64,000 nucleotides of DNA from Siphonodentalium dalli (Eukaryota > Mollusca > Scaphopoda > Gadilida > Siphonodentaliidae). Every line of letters starts with the position of its first letter. The stretch's first letter is position 1. The stretch covers positions 8,946,036-9,010,035 of the forward strand of contig CP136069.1 of NCBI GenBank assembly GCA_032622095.1, written 5' to 3'. The notes under the pieces were generated by a model that searched no databases, was not told the DNA's origin, and worked only from the letters and a program-made list of their open reading frames with translations. Below, one piece after another: positions 12,544-24,235 of the stretch. A program made the position numbers and the translations under genes.

Positions 12544-13221
12544 GGGCCATTAAGCAGACATTCTGTCACATAATGACCTTACTGTTGCGTCGTTTCAATT
12601 AACGGATGAGAATACACCAAGTAATCTTATGGGGTCAAAAATATTTACCCCACTTAGCGGGAGCGGCGAAAAACTTTAATAGCTTTAACAAACTGAGATA
12701 TATCACTTAACAAAATGACATGGGTGTATTGATTTCAGTTACACATATATCACCTGTGCATATTTGGTTATTGAATAATTAGTCCCAATGTTTCTGTTTG
12801 GCTCTTTCGATTGCATCATTGAGCTCTTTGTACGCGCTGTACATGTTATCCTCATTATGAGTATCCCATATTTTATGGAACAGTTTTATTTATTTGCTTA
12901 CATTTGACGATTTTACTATTCACGCTCGTGTACCTATACGGGTTATTACTTCATATATTTATGGTAATTTCACAGAAGTTACTGTACAGATCATCCGCAT
13001 CCTTTTATTCCGTCTGAAGTCGCATAACATACATTCCGTATATTGGACATTTCCGCTCCCCATTTATACCAATTTAAGTCTTTGAAATTCCATAGTTCTA
13101 TATGTGGGGAGTTTCGGTGCTTTATTATATTATGAAAACAACCACCACTGAATGGTCAGATCTTATCGGATATATGTGATCAACAGTACATGTGGTATTA
13201 TCAGTATACAGCATCTGGTGA
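12544..13221. other. No gene; possibly LINE 5-prime leader
   Basis: No coding signal. The right-hand part directly precedes the open frame of the LINE and may be its untranslated leader; its 5-prime boundary cannot be seen. Confidence 0.35.
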
Positions 13222-16200
13222 CCGTTAGCAACTAAAACTGTAAAAAACAGCAGCCTTCGCCTCGGAAAATGCTTTACTCCACTAAACGCAAGGTCGATTT
13301 TTCTCATTACATTCTTTCTGTTACAATTATCAGGCGATATCCATATAAACCCGGGCCCTCTGTCACAGACTAACGCTGAGAATTCGATCTCGATTTTTCA
13401 CTATAACGTAAGGAGTATCCGAAATAAACTTGAAAAAATTGCAGATCTTATAAACGAATTTGACATTCTATGTTTCACCGAAACACATCTTGACCCATCT
13501 TACCCCTCTAGCCAACTAGAAATCGATGGTTATTGTTCCCCCATCCGCAAAGACCGTGATTCAAAGGGTGGCGGAATATGCGTAATGTTCGCAGACCACT
13601 TAATATTTAATCGTAAACCTGAATTGGAATTCGATTCTTCTTGTCTCTGGTTCGAAATCCACTCAAAGAAAACTCGCATTGTTCTTGGATTATCGTACAG
13701 ATCTGATCAATTCTGTACCCAAAATTATTGGGGACTCCTGGAATCCTCAATTTCTGACGCTCTTGATATTTCCGAATATGTAGTCATCACAGGGGATTTT
13801 AACTCGAATTTCATGGATAATTCATCGAAGCTAAAACAGATAACGGATGGTTTCAGTATGAAAAATGCTATAAAAGTCCCAACTAGAGTGACCAGCACCT
13901 CAAGTACATTGCTTGACCCAATTTTGACCTCAAGCTCACTCCGTTTAATAGACTCCGATGTCCTAAATCTCGGAGTTTCGGACCACCTAGGTGTATATGC
14001 CACAATATCATTTCAAAATACTACCGCAGCGTCATTTCCTAGACAAGTATGGAACTACAGAAAAGGTAATTTTTCTCGTTCAAACAATCTACTTGCCCAT
14101 GTCGACTGGGATGACCTCATAAAAAGTGCACCTGATGCGAACACAGCTGCCAATAACTTTCAACTAGAATTCCTGTCCATAATGGCGAAAACAATTCCAC
14201 AATCCTGCATTACAGTAAGAACGTCCGACAAAATTTGGTTCAATTCGGACATCCGGTTTGAGATACGAAAACGTGACAGAGTAAGGAAAAAGGCCATGAA
14301 GGCAAATAACCCTGAAGTCTGGAGAAAATATAAAAACATAAGGAACAAAGTCAATAACATGAAGAAGCGCGCGAAAATCAAATTTGAAGAAAATATCGAA
14401 GAACGAATAAGAGAAGCATCTAACCCACGAGAGTTTTGGAGAATAATACATTACCTACTAAACAAGAAACGAGCAAAAAACATCCCCCCACTATACAGTA
14501 CTTCCGGCACTATAACTGCCAACAATAAGACATATGCAATTGACGATGTCGACAAAGCAACAATTCTAAACGAAAGCTTTATTGCAAATTCTACCATTAA
14601 TGATGCCAATCATAACTTGCCTCATTTTCCGAAGCGCACCGCAAACACCATGCCAGATTTGGTTTTCACAGAATCAGAGGTTGAATCAGCCATCAAATCT
14701 TTTAAACTTAACAAAGCCCATGGCCATGATGGAATTAGTGTTAGAATGCTCAGGGAAACAGCAAAATCAATAGCTCAACCACTCGTCCTTCTATTCAGGA
14801 AATCTATCAACTCTGAGAAATTCCCAGAGTCCTGGAAAGCAGCAAACGTGATCCCGATTTTCAAAAAAGATGATCCAGCGGAAGTCAAAAATTACCGACC
14901 AATTTCCCTTCTACCATGTGTGGCTAAAGTTTTTGAGAAAGTGGTTTTGAAACAGATTAGTAAATTTTTCATTGAAAATGAACTTTTATACTTCCATCAG
15001 TCAGGATTTCTCACAGGTCATAGTACAACATACCAACTATTAGACCTATATCACAAGCTGTGCCAATCCCTTGACAAAGGACTACTTACATGTTCTATAT
15101 TCTGTGATATTTCCAAAGCCTTTGAGAGGGTTTGGCACAGGGGACTGATACACAAATTAAATGCTTATGGATTAGAATGAAATATTTTAAATTGGATAGA
15201 AAACTACCTAGAAAATCGGACGCAGAGGGTCCTAATCAATGACACATTTTCAAAATACGAGGTCATCCCTGCGGGAGTTCCACAAGGGTCAATCCTGGGG
15301 CCATTTTTGTTCTTAGTCTATATAAATGATTTAGCCGACGGTATTGAATCAATAACGAGAATGTATGCCGACGATACTTGCCTCACGAACAGTCACTTTG
15401 ATCTTAATATACTTGAACATACTATGAACAGCGATTTAGACAAAATTACAGCGTGGTCCCAAAACTGGTTGGTCAGTTTCAACCCAACTAAAACAGTTGG
15501 CATGTCCTTTTCATTAGTTGCGCCCTCAACAGTGAAACCAAACCTCAATTTCGTAGGAAATTCAATCAACTTCGTGGACAAGCATATACACTTAGGTCTG
15601 GAACTCCAATCAAATCTCAAATGGAACGCAGACATTGAAGGGTCTGTCAAAAGAATTGCCTCACGTCTGTCTCAACTCCGGCGGATTAAATATCAACTCA
15701 ACCGGAAAACCATTGAAATTATTTACAAAACATATATTTTACCCTTATTTGATTATTCAGACGCCGTCTGGGACAATGCCTCAAATTATATGTTAGAGAA
15801 GCTTGACTGGCTTCATGTCGACGCTGGACGGATAGTCAGTGGCATCACCCGTTCTGCTTCGGACAACACGGTATTACAGGAGGTCGGATGGCCATCACTC
15901 AATAAACGACGTCAACTACATAAAATGCAGGCACTCTATAAAATAATCAATAATCTAGCCCCCTCTTATCTAGCCAATACACTTCCCCCCAGATCACACG
16001 AGGTTGCAGATTATAATTGGAGACGCCCCGGTAAATTTTACTCATACTATTGCAATACTGAACACTTCAAGCAGTCCTTTTTTCCAGCGATGGTGTTAGA
16101 ATGGAATAAGCTTCCCAAAGTAATCACCGATGCTGATCAATCTTCTACCTTTAAAACCAACTTGTATCATATAGATCCCACAATCACCCCCCTCTACATT

Positions 16201-16598
16201 TCTATGCTGGACGCAGGAAATACAACATTTTTCATTGTCGCATACGTAATTTTTGCAGTGAACTCCGAAGTGATATGTTCAATAATTATATCGCTGACAG
16301 CCCCGCATGCTCGTGTGGAAATAGATCTGAAGACGCATTTCACTATTTCTTCATGTGCCCATTGTACCAACGTGAGCGCTCAGTTCTCTTTGAGAAACTA
16401 GACCGCGTAATTCTCAAAGTAAGCCATATTTCAGAACTCATGTGTGGATTACCTTATCTCTCGTCCCAACAAAATATGAAACTATTTTCCATCACACAGC
16501 AATATATTGCAGCGACTAAGCATTTGACCCCTAATGATTATATTTATCTTATTTGCGAATCTATACTTGCTTCCGGAATTTCAACTTTTACCTCATAA
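13222..16598 (+). mobile_element. LINE (non-LTR retrotransposon), EN-RT polyprotein with two breaks
   Basis: A frame open from 13,222 (no in-frame ATG until 13,585) encodes a non-LTR polyprotein that nicks target DNA and reverse-transcribes its own RNA. Endonuclease motifs in order: HYNVRSIRNK, FTETHLD (13,480), GGGICVMF, VVITGDFNSNF (13,790) and SDHLGVYA (13,980). RT blocks follow: GHDGISVRML (14,720), NYRPISLLPC (14,890), HQSGFLTGHST (15,000), FCDISKAFERVW (15,100), PAGVPQGSILGP (15,270) and catalytic YADD (15,364). The tail carries C-x-C...H...C at 16,300-16,360. Breaks: an in-frame TGA at 15,178-15,180 and a frame change at about 16,220-16,235. Domain order and motifs fit the CR1/Jockey group. 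About 1,120 codons in total; only two lesions suggest a fairly recent copy. Target duplications were not found. Confidence 0.93.
13333..13359 (+). other. 2A-like ribosome-skipping motif in LINE N-terminus
   Basis: In frame with the LINE polyprotein, just after a hydrophobic run (FLITFFLLQLS), the residues GDIHINPGP appear. The 2A consensus is D-[VI]-E-x-N-P-G-P; here NPGP is complete but the Glu is His. 2A-like motifs at this position are known from several invertebrate non-LTR elements. If active it would release a short leader peptide; the His substitution may weaken it. Confidence 0.6.
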
Positions 16599-17172
16599 GT
16601 GGACAAACCTCCCATTCAAACATCTCATTCTGATTTATCATCTGTATTGCCTTCCAGAGCACAACAATAACAAAATAGAGAACGAATCAAGTGTACCATT
16701 ATATTTTACAACCAACACAAAAGTGCTTAGAATAGATAATATATTGGCACTTGTCAATCATTCCAACATTAATAAAATAGTGACATTCTTCAAATACAAA
16801 TTTTCTCACATATAAGAAGCAATCTCATGTTGGATCATCTCTGGAAGGCGCTACACATTATATCTCCCATAACTTCTCACCATGTAAATAAGTTTGTACC
16901 GTCATCTTGATCACATGTGTGTTACAATATTGTATTAGGAGAGGGGCTTCATAAGTTGCAAAAACTTGTGCCCCAATCCCTTTTGTATATTTTTCAAATA
17001 AAATATGTTTCAAGTCATCTGGTGAGTGTTAGATCCATATCACTATGTATTGTACATGTTTATGCTTCTGTATTTACTGACCGTCGTTTGTTAGCAACGT
17101 TCTCCTAATCTGGATGAAACATATCGTGGGTTAATATGGCGTCGCACATTATTAGTGTCCCATTTTTGTTTA
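16599..17172. other. LINE 3-prime flank, no gene
   Basis: AT-rich sequence after the LINE stop. It may include the element's 3-prime UTR, but no poly-A tract or tail repeat marks the end. Confidence 0.4.
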
Positions 17173-17255
17173 CCCTGTGCCAATGCATTCTCTTATATAT
17201 TCGAGTCGACAATAGGTCGCATCGCATATATAAGAGAATGCATTGGCCTAACAAT
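17173..17255 (+). mobile_element. Short palindromic element, copy 1
   Basis: Arms CCAATGCATTCTCTTATATA and its complement TATATAAGAGAATGCATTGG surround a ~20-bp centre containing GTCGAC. The flanks are asymmetric: CCCTGTG on the left and CCTAACAATTTTT on the right. The same asymmetric flanks recur, in either orientation, in other copies, so the mobile or duplicated unit is larger than the palindrome. Confidence 0.85.
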
Positions 17256-17699
17256 TTTTTATCATTTTTTTTAAATAATAATTTCTTACAATTGTTAGGA
17301 CATAAAATAAACAAGAATTTCAATTAATTGAGGAAAAACACCCACTGTCCTGAGTGGTATTGATAAGCTATTGGGGGGTCTACAACTTCACATGCAAAAT
17401 AACATGAATGACAACAGCTTGAATGTGAGAATAACCCACCATATATGGTAGATATTCAACCAGGCTGTGCTTAAGTTTCTCAATTGATGACTGACGTACA
17501 TATACACTACTCACAAATAGTAATAACAATTAACGTTGTGATTTTGAAACTAACCATGCTAGAATATTGAAGGTAAGGTGGTATTAACTACTACGAACAC
17601 TATTGTTAATAATAGTACTATTCTTTTATAATATGTGGGCATGATGTATGGAAATATTAAAGGACAAACCAATAGTTACAATACAATTATAACTTTTTT
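17256..17699. other. No gene recognised
   Basis: AT-rich sequence with no supported feature. Confidence 0.4.
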
Positions 17700-18140
17700 T
17701 TAAATTAAGCGCAAGAAGAGCTAATTGTGATTAAGCACAATAAGGATATTTCTTATTGCGCTTATAAGCTCAATAAGGGAATAAGGGAATGTCTATTGTG
17801 CTTAAGCGCAATAAGGAAATATTTAATTGCGCTTAAGCGCAATGACGAATATTCAAATTGCGCTGATAAAGCCCAATAATGAATCTCTTAATAAGGAATA
17901 ATATATCAACATAAACTGCTTATAATTCAGGTGGTGTAGTCCATCTCCATGGCACAATGGGTGGAACAGATATAGGATTATTCTACTATTTGCAGAAGGG
18001 TGATCTAATGAGAGAGATATTAATTGTGTTCAAGTGCAATGGGAAGTAATTGCGGTTAAGCGTAATAAGGAATGTCTTTTTGCATTCTCATTAGGCTTAA
18101 GCGCAATTAGAGATTCCTTAAGTTATTGCGGTTAATCGAA
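17700..18140. repeat. Cluster of GCGCTTAAGCGC-type short palindromes
   Basis: At least nine full or half copies of the motif ATTGCGCTTAAGCGCAAT lie within 440 bp at irregular spacing. The copy at 17,826-17,843 is a perfect 18-bp palindrome. Many are followed by AAGGA/AATGACGA. Spacing is not periodic enough for a simple satellite. Confidence 0.75.
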
Positions 18141-18499
18141 ATTGTCTATTATAATGTCAATTTTGATTCCCATTGAGATCATCAATGATGTCTATGCGCA
18201 AGGGAGTAGGGACACACGCCAATCTTCTCTGTTGGGATTCCAATTGTTGGCTTATTAAAGATGCACATATGCTGAAGATACAGTCGCGCGCAAAACGCGC
18301 TCCCGTACATCTAGGTCGGGTTTTGGCCACAAGTGAATTAAAATGTCATTGAAATAATCGGTTTCTCCCCATAAACATCCATATATTCAAAATACATGTT
18401 TTTGGAGCAGAATTAGGTACCGGGTAGTCCATATTGGACGGCAATGGACGCCATTATGGAATTAAATGTTTTTGTTTAATTTTCAGACATATTTATTAG
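18141..18499. other. No gene recognised
   Basis: No supported feature. Confidence 0.4.
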
Positions 18500-18765
18500 T
18501 TATGTGGATGGAGTTATCATTAATCTCACATCCTTATATTGGTTATGCATATGGGGTTATCATTAAACCTCACATCCTTATATTGGATATGTGGGTGGGG
18601 TTATCATTAAACCTCACATCCTTATATTGCAGGTTATGTAGATGGAGTTATAATTAAACCTCACATCATTATATTGGTTATTTAGATGAAGTTATCATTA
18701 TACCTCACATCCTTATATTGGTTATTTAGATGGAGTTGTCATTATACCTCACATCAGTGTGTTGG
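18500..18765 (+). repeat. ~44-bp tandem repeat, ~6 copies
   Basis: Units of 43-47 bp contain GGTTATNNNNATGGAGTTATC, then ATTAAACCTCACATCCTTAT. Copies start near 18,501, 18,543, 18,588, 18,633, 18,678 and 18,721. Confidence 0.85.
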
Positions 18766-18949
18766 GGATTTTGGACCTTGACTTGGGACCTTTGTTTTTT
18801 GGTGAGTTTGAAGCCTGTTTACATTTTGAAATGTTGTCAATTTTGTATCATCTGCAGCGGAACTCGGCATGTTGAAGCAAAAGTTACAAGGCATTGCACC
18901 GTTATGATTTTGGCATTGTTGAAGAGAAATACAGAATACAAATCAGTAT

Positions 18950-19760
18950 CAAATGATAAAATGTATATTTAACGAGTATATAATACAAATGAAAAACTTG
19001 GGGAGGGGTGGGCGATACGGGGAAATATGGGTTGATACCGATATAGATTTGAAGAGCGATAATGACCAATGTTGATATATTACGCATCTCAACTCTATTG
19101 TTGCGACAAGGCTAAAAAATAGAGGGGGTGTCAGAACCTTACTAGTAGTTATATATATATAGTGCCATAATAGTTATTCATCGACTGCTATAGTGGTACA
19201 ATGCAAATTAGAATCAAATTATAAAATATATATCTAACACAACTATACCGATGAAAAGAAAAAATAATAATTTGGGCCGGGATTAGATGTTGGGTTGGTT
19301 ATATGGAGTAAAAGGAGTTCATACGATGAACTGACATAAATTAGTAGAGCTATAGCGATCAATGTAATGCATCGCGACTGTACTGTAGCGACAATTGTAT
19401 AAAATTGGGGGGGGGGTCTGAAATTATCTCTATCTCTATAGATGGCACCATAATTATATAGAAAGGAATAGCAATTGATATACGTATACGGCATAGTACA
19501 CGTAATACCATAGACATAAGTATTGATCACATGATAAAAATATGTACATAACTCGACTATACCGATGAGAAAAATAATAAATTGGACCAGGATTAGAGGT
19601 TGGTTACATGTGGATAATTGGATATGCGGTTAATACGACAGACCGATAGGGGTTGATACGATAGACTGAAATAAATTAGTCGAGTGATAGTGACCAATGT
19701 TGACGTAAAAAGTAATGCGACGGTACTGTCGCACAATTATCAGGTAGAGATTGTCAAATA
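18950..19760 (+). repeat. Diverged ~260-315-bp tandem repeat, 3 copies
   Basis: Three segments share the order: AACTATACCGATGA-like start, TAATAATTTGGxCCxGGATTAG, TGACATAAATTAGT, GACCAATGTTGA, GTACTGTxGCGACAAT. Starts are near 18,958, 19,219 and 19,537. The copies are only moderately similar, so the duplication is old. Confidence 0.65.
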
Positions 19761-19789
19761 TGTACGCTGGTGTCCAATATGGAGCAGAA

Positions 19790-20295
19790 AACGATAAAAC
19801 TCTTATTTTTTAAAATTTTAAGCTGAGACTTGGTGTGTCTGCGTGAAATACTTATATATTCCTAAAATGACAGGTTCCAGCACGTAATTATGTTCTAGAT
19901 GGCAGAAAGAAATTTTATTCGATGATAAATTTTAATATAGGATTTGCCATTCAAAACGATTTATGTCCATAAAACCCTTATTTTTCAAAATTTTAAGCTG
20001 AGACTTGGTATATCTGCGTGGAATATTTATATATTCCTAAAATGACAGGGTCCATTACGTAATTATGTTCTAGATGTAAGAAATGAATTTTTTTCGATGA
20101 TAAATTTTAACATGGGATTGTCCCATTCAAATCTATTTCTGTCGATAAAACTGTTATTTTTCAAAATTTTAAGCTGAGACTCGGTTTTTTCTGCGTGGAA
20201 TACTTATATATTCCTAAACGGCAGGGTTCAGCATGTAATTATCTTTTAGATGGAAGAAATTGATTTGTTTCGATGATAAAAATCCAGCGTAAACC
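19790..20295 (+). repeat. ~175-bp tandem repeat, 3 copies
   Basis: Each unit contains TTTTAAGCTGAGACTTGGT, TGCGTGGAATACTTATATAT, TCCTAAAATGACAGG and TTTCGATGATAAATTTTAA. The AGCTGAG landmark is at 19,821, 19,996 and 20,172. Confidence 0.92.
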
Positions 20296-21289
20296 AGCGT
20301 AAACAAATTTAACAATCATTTTCCCAAGTGTCGATTTGGTCAAAATGTCGCTTTCTCGACAGGGAGATCTGATCCTAACAAAAGCTAAGATGTATTTAGA
20401 TAGAATTATTGAGAGAATTTGACAGATTATGGTGCATTTTGAGAGAAAACGTGGAGAAAACGTTTGCTTCAAACATGCGAATTCAGCCAATTACAGTTGC
20501 AGACGAGCGCTGTCACTGTCAGAATCAGATTGACAACACATTGAACAAATACAGGCCTGAAACTCACCTTTTTGGGAGGTAAATCTAATAAATTAGATAT
20601 CAAAACAATCCTCCCTAAGCATATTCAAAGATATCCCGCAAGTTTTTAATATCTTAGGACATAGAAACAGTCAAAATGAATGAATTTAAATCAGCTTCCG
20701 AGACGAAGCGAGAGATGTACATGTGTACGATTTGATTTTGAGGCGCCTTGTTTACGATGACGTCATTTGCGTTGCTTCCACACCTTAACCCTTTCCACTC
20801 TCAACGACATTTCAATTGGTTGAAATTAAAAAGTTCTCAAGTTCCAGCTGAACCTGAATCTAGTTACTCAATTGGTTGAAATACTTTAGCAATAATTCTT
20901 ATTTTTATAAGTTATAACTCTAATTTTATTGATGATACGAGCTCAGCATCATAATATGTCACTGTTTATGGCGGTGTTATCCAAAGGTGTGCTTTGGTAA
21001 TGATTATAATTTTATTTTGGGATCAAACGTCAGTGCAGCTCAGCAGAAACGCATAGGCACTAGTTCAATTCAGCAGAAACGCATGAGTCCTACGATTATA
21101 GACACCCACTGGACGCGCTTCGCGCGTCGGTCAGTGAGTGAAAAACATCCATTACCCTACAGGGAGCCCCACACACATATAGAAGCATATAGAAGAGTGT
21201 CGTCTGCTCATGTTTGTCTGGGGATCTGTATGGGTGAAATTATAAAATTGTTAAAGAATACAAGAACAAATTATTAAAATTGTAAAAAA
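20296..21289. other. No gene recognised
   Basis: No coding signal. A small direct repeat (CAGCAGAAACGCAT at about 21,042 and 21,071) is the only structure noticed. Confidence 0.4.
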
Positions 21290-21376
21290 TTGTTAGGCCA
21301 ATGCATTCTCTTATATATGCGAGGCGACCTACATGTACGGTCGACTCGCATATATAAGAGAATGCATTGGCACAGG
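21290..21376 (-). mobile_element. Short palindromic element, copy 2
   Basis: Opposite orientation to copy 1: TTGTTAGGCCAATG on the left, GCATTGGCACAGGG on the right. The arms are essentially perfect, with a centre containing CTACATGTACGGTCGAC. Confidence 0.88.
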
Positions 21377-21404
21377 GTAAAAAAAATCCCGACTTACGAC
21401 TGGA

Positions 21405-21677
21405 TTTGATATGGTGGGTCACATATGGCATAGCACATTATTAGTTTCCCATCTTGTATTTCTTGCATCGAAGTCTCCAATAACTACTAGTGTGTTCATC
21501 TTCGAAAACACTAATTGCGTTTTATATCGAGGAGAGATATATAAATTATCCAGAACGAAATATCACTCTGGTATTGTTATTTTAACCCATTTAGCTTCCA
21601 TTGCTGGCTTAGGCTACTTCTGTTTTATGTATTTTATTCCGGGTCTGATGAAAATAGCAATGTCACACCTCTTTTGA
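21405..21677 (-). pseudogene. LINE endonuclease fragment
   Basis: On the minus strand a broken reading gives CDIAIFIRPGIKYIKQK, then KWVKITIPE, then YISPR, then VVIGDFDARNTRW. These match the order of the endonuclease core of non-LTR elements (the GVAIFV, YISP and GDFNA blocks). Stops and frame changes separate the pieces and no reverse transcriptase follows within the window, so it is an isolated dead fragment. Confidence 0.7.
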
Positions 21678-22099
21678 TGGGCCTATGTTTTAAATTCAAC
21701 ATTCCAATGTAAGTTGTTTAGATATTTGTTGTTCCATGTGTCTTGGTGACACGAACTGTCTATCCCGTTCTATCTAGCACATTTCTCTGTAATAATTGAT
21801 GTATATATAGAATACATATTCCATCAACTGCACATCTCTGTGTGATATTTGTGTCACTTGATGTCCACTGTCTGCACATATGTATCTGTGAACTGTGACA
21901 TTATTATCCTATTTACAATGTCACGACATACATGCCATGCACTTCCGTCGGTGGAATATTCAATTCAATAAAGAGTACTCTATTTCTTCCTGGGCTTAAA
22001 TAGGCATCGCACCGCTCCACATATATGTGTACTTATTTCATTGAATCAAACTGATTTAGGAATTTTTCCCACTGCCGTGGTGTATTAAAAGATAGCCTT
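21678..22099. other. No gene recognised
   Basis: AT-rich sequence before the TTGACG arrays; nothing supported. Confidence 0.4.
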
Positions 22100-22560
22100 A
22101 AATACGCTGAGCCTCCGATTGTTGACGATATATTCCGGCATGAAATGTGTTGAACCTAACACATTTGACTTAAACTTACATCATGTTGACGATATAGTCC
22201 GGTATGAAATGCGGTGAGCCTCCGATTGTTGACGATATATCCCGGTTTTAACCGCGTTGAACCTAACTCATTTTGACTATATATTCCCGCATTGAATACG
22301 CTGAGCCTCCGACTGTTGACCGATATATTCCGGCATGAAATGCGTTGAACCTAATACATTTTGACTATGTATTCCCGCATGAAATTCGCTGAAACTTACA
22401 TCATGTTGACGATATAGTCCGGCATGAAATGCGATAAGCCTCCGATTGTTGACGATATAGTCCGGCTTGATATTCGCTGAGCGTCCGATTGTTGACGATA
22501 TATCCCGGTTTGAACCGTATTGACCATCTTTTATGTTGACCATGTATTCCGGCGTGGAGC
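22100..22560 (-). repeat. ~43-48-bp repeats, TGTTGACGATATATTCCGGC type
   Basis: About ten units combine GTTGACGATATATTCCGGCA or a close variant with a GAAATGCGxTGAxCCT segment. Spacing is irregular and an alternate unit reads TTTTGACTATATATTCCCGC. Apparent minus-strand proteins with repeated RISCRTISST/FHAGIH segments are translations of this satellite. Confidence 0.8.
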
Positions 22561-22574
22561 GTATTCAGCCTCAT

Positions 22575-23050
22575 TTTGGAGTTGACGGAGAAGTCTTCAC
22601 TGAAGTATACGCTGAGCTTGTAACCCATGGTGACTGACAAGTTGTTGACGGAGAAGTCTTCACTGAATTATACGCCGAGCATGTAAACATGTTGTTGACG
22701 GAGAAGTCTTCACTGAATTGGTGACTCACATGTTGTTGACGGAGAAGTCTTCACTGAGTTATACGCTGAGCATGTAAACATGTTGTTGATGGAGAAGCCT
22801 TCACTTAATTATACGCTGAGCATGTAAACATGTTGTTGACGGAGAAGTCTTCACTGAATTATACGCTGAGCATGTAACCCATGATGACTCACATGTTGTT
22901 GACGGAGAAGTCTTCACTGAATTATACGCTGAGCATGTAAACATGTTGTTGACGGAGAAGTCTTCACTGAATTATACGCTGTGCATGTAACCCATGGTGA
23001 CTCACATGTTGTTGACGAAGTAGTCTTCACTGAATTATACGCTGAGCATG
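22575..23050 (+). repeat. 50/64-bp repeats, TTGACGGAGAAGTCTTCACT type
   Basis: About nine units start GTTGTTGACGGAGAAGTCTT and contain TATACGCTGAGCATGTAA. Two unit lengths mix: about 50 bp ending AACATG, and about 64 bp with CCCATGGTGACTCACATG. The array abuts the previous one, and the shared GTTGACG and ACGCTGAGC words suggest common descent. Confidence 0.88.
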
Positions 23051-23057
23051 TACCGAC

Positions 23058-23128
23058 TGTAGATAATATCAAAAAACGTATACCATTGACCGGGACATGT
23101 CCTACTTAATCGGAATCGCCAAAGAATA
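23058..23128 (+). repeat. Orphan fragment of the EGF duplication unit
   Basis: This stretch matches the intron just downstream of each EGF exon: AAACGTATACCATTGACCGG, then ACATGTCCTACTTAA, then GGAATCGCCAAAGAATAAGA. It lies 1.6 kb before the first recognisable EGF exon and fused directly to the end of the TTGACG array, so the repeat unit once reached further left. Confidence 0.85.
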
Positions 23129-23640
23129 AGACTCACATCTGACGGATTAGATTTGTGTTAAATATACGTTGAGCATGTGTATGTAATACGCAAATCATGC
23201 TCATAGTTGACCAGTTGCGACAAACTGTCGCATCCATACAACACTTAAATCATATTGATCGTTTAATATTTTACAATATCTATATTCTTGGATTAGTCTT
23301 GTGAATTTTTGGTTTTATCTTGAACTAATTGCAAGACAGTGTTCCTTTAGATGAACAATTACAGGAACCCAATACAAACAAGATGCTAAAAATAAAACAA
23401 TAATCAAGAAAAGGGGAATTGGTGAAATTTGTTAATTAAGTTCAATGTTTGTCTTTTCGTGGCTGTTCATACAAAACTCAATTTCACAATTCCTTCCATT
23501 TGTTTACCTATTTTGTCGATCTTATAATTACCTTAGATATATATTTAGATTTGGAGTTTGGAGTTTATCTAATATTGGAGCCTCAATTTCTCAGAAATAG
23601 CTAAAATCAATATTGTGTATCTATTATATATTTTGGAAGA
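23129..23640. other. No gene recognised
   Basis: AT-rich, no supported feature. Confidence 0.4.
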
Positions 23641-23673
23641 TCTGTCTGTCTGTGTGTGTGTGTGTGTGTGTGT
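23641..23673 (+). repeat. TCTG/TG microsatellite
   Basis: A short TCTG run passes into a TG dinucleotide run immediately before the 131-bp repeat array, and may be part of the same repeat family's head. Confidence 0.95.
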
Positions 23674-23701
23674 TCGCGATGAACTCAAAAATGGCCGAGC
23701 C

Positions 23702-24235
23702 GATTTCGATGAAACTTGGTATGTGGGGGTACTTTCGGCCGGGGGGTGGCATAGGCATATTAATTTGTCCGTGCGACGTGAACTTGACCTTGAAATCGGG
23801 TAATTTCAAGGTCAAACGCCCGAATATCACGGGATTTCGATGAAACTTGGTATGTGGGGGTACCTTCGGCCGGGGAGTGGTATAAACCTATTAATTTGCC
23901 CGTGCGACGTGACCTTGATCTTGCAATCGGGTCATTTCAAGGTCAAACGCCAGAATATCACGGGATTTCGATGAAACTTGGTATGTGGGGGAACTTTCGT
24001 ATGGGGAGCCTCATAAGCATATTCATTACCCGTGCGACGTGACCTTGACCTTGAAATCGGGTCAATTCAAGGTCAAATCGCCAATTTTGATGGAATTTCG
24101 ACGAAATTTTATACATAGGGTTACTTTTGTCCACTGAATGTTTTGGACTGGTCAAATCGTTACCCCACTTGACCTTGACCTTCAAAATGGACAATTCAAG
24201 GTCAAAGCCCGGACGAAGTCGGGTCACCTTCTAGT
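23702..24235 (+). repeat. 131-bp tandem repeat, 4 copies
   Basis: Units start at 23,702, 23,833, 23,964 and 24,093 with GATTTCGATGAAACTTGGTA, and carry CCCGTGCGACGTGACCTTGA and TTTCAAGGTCAAA. The last unit is the most diverged. Strand-symmetric GACCTTGA / TCAAGGTC pairs allow each unit to fold. Confidence 0.93.

Noticed and set aside
22277-22640. Minus-strand frames with FHAGIH / MPEYIGQQ repeats
   Set aside because: They arise from the TTGACGATATATTCCGGC array; no start context or non-repeat sequence.
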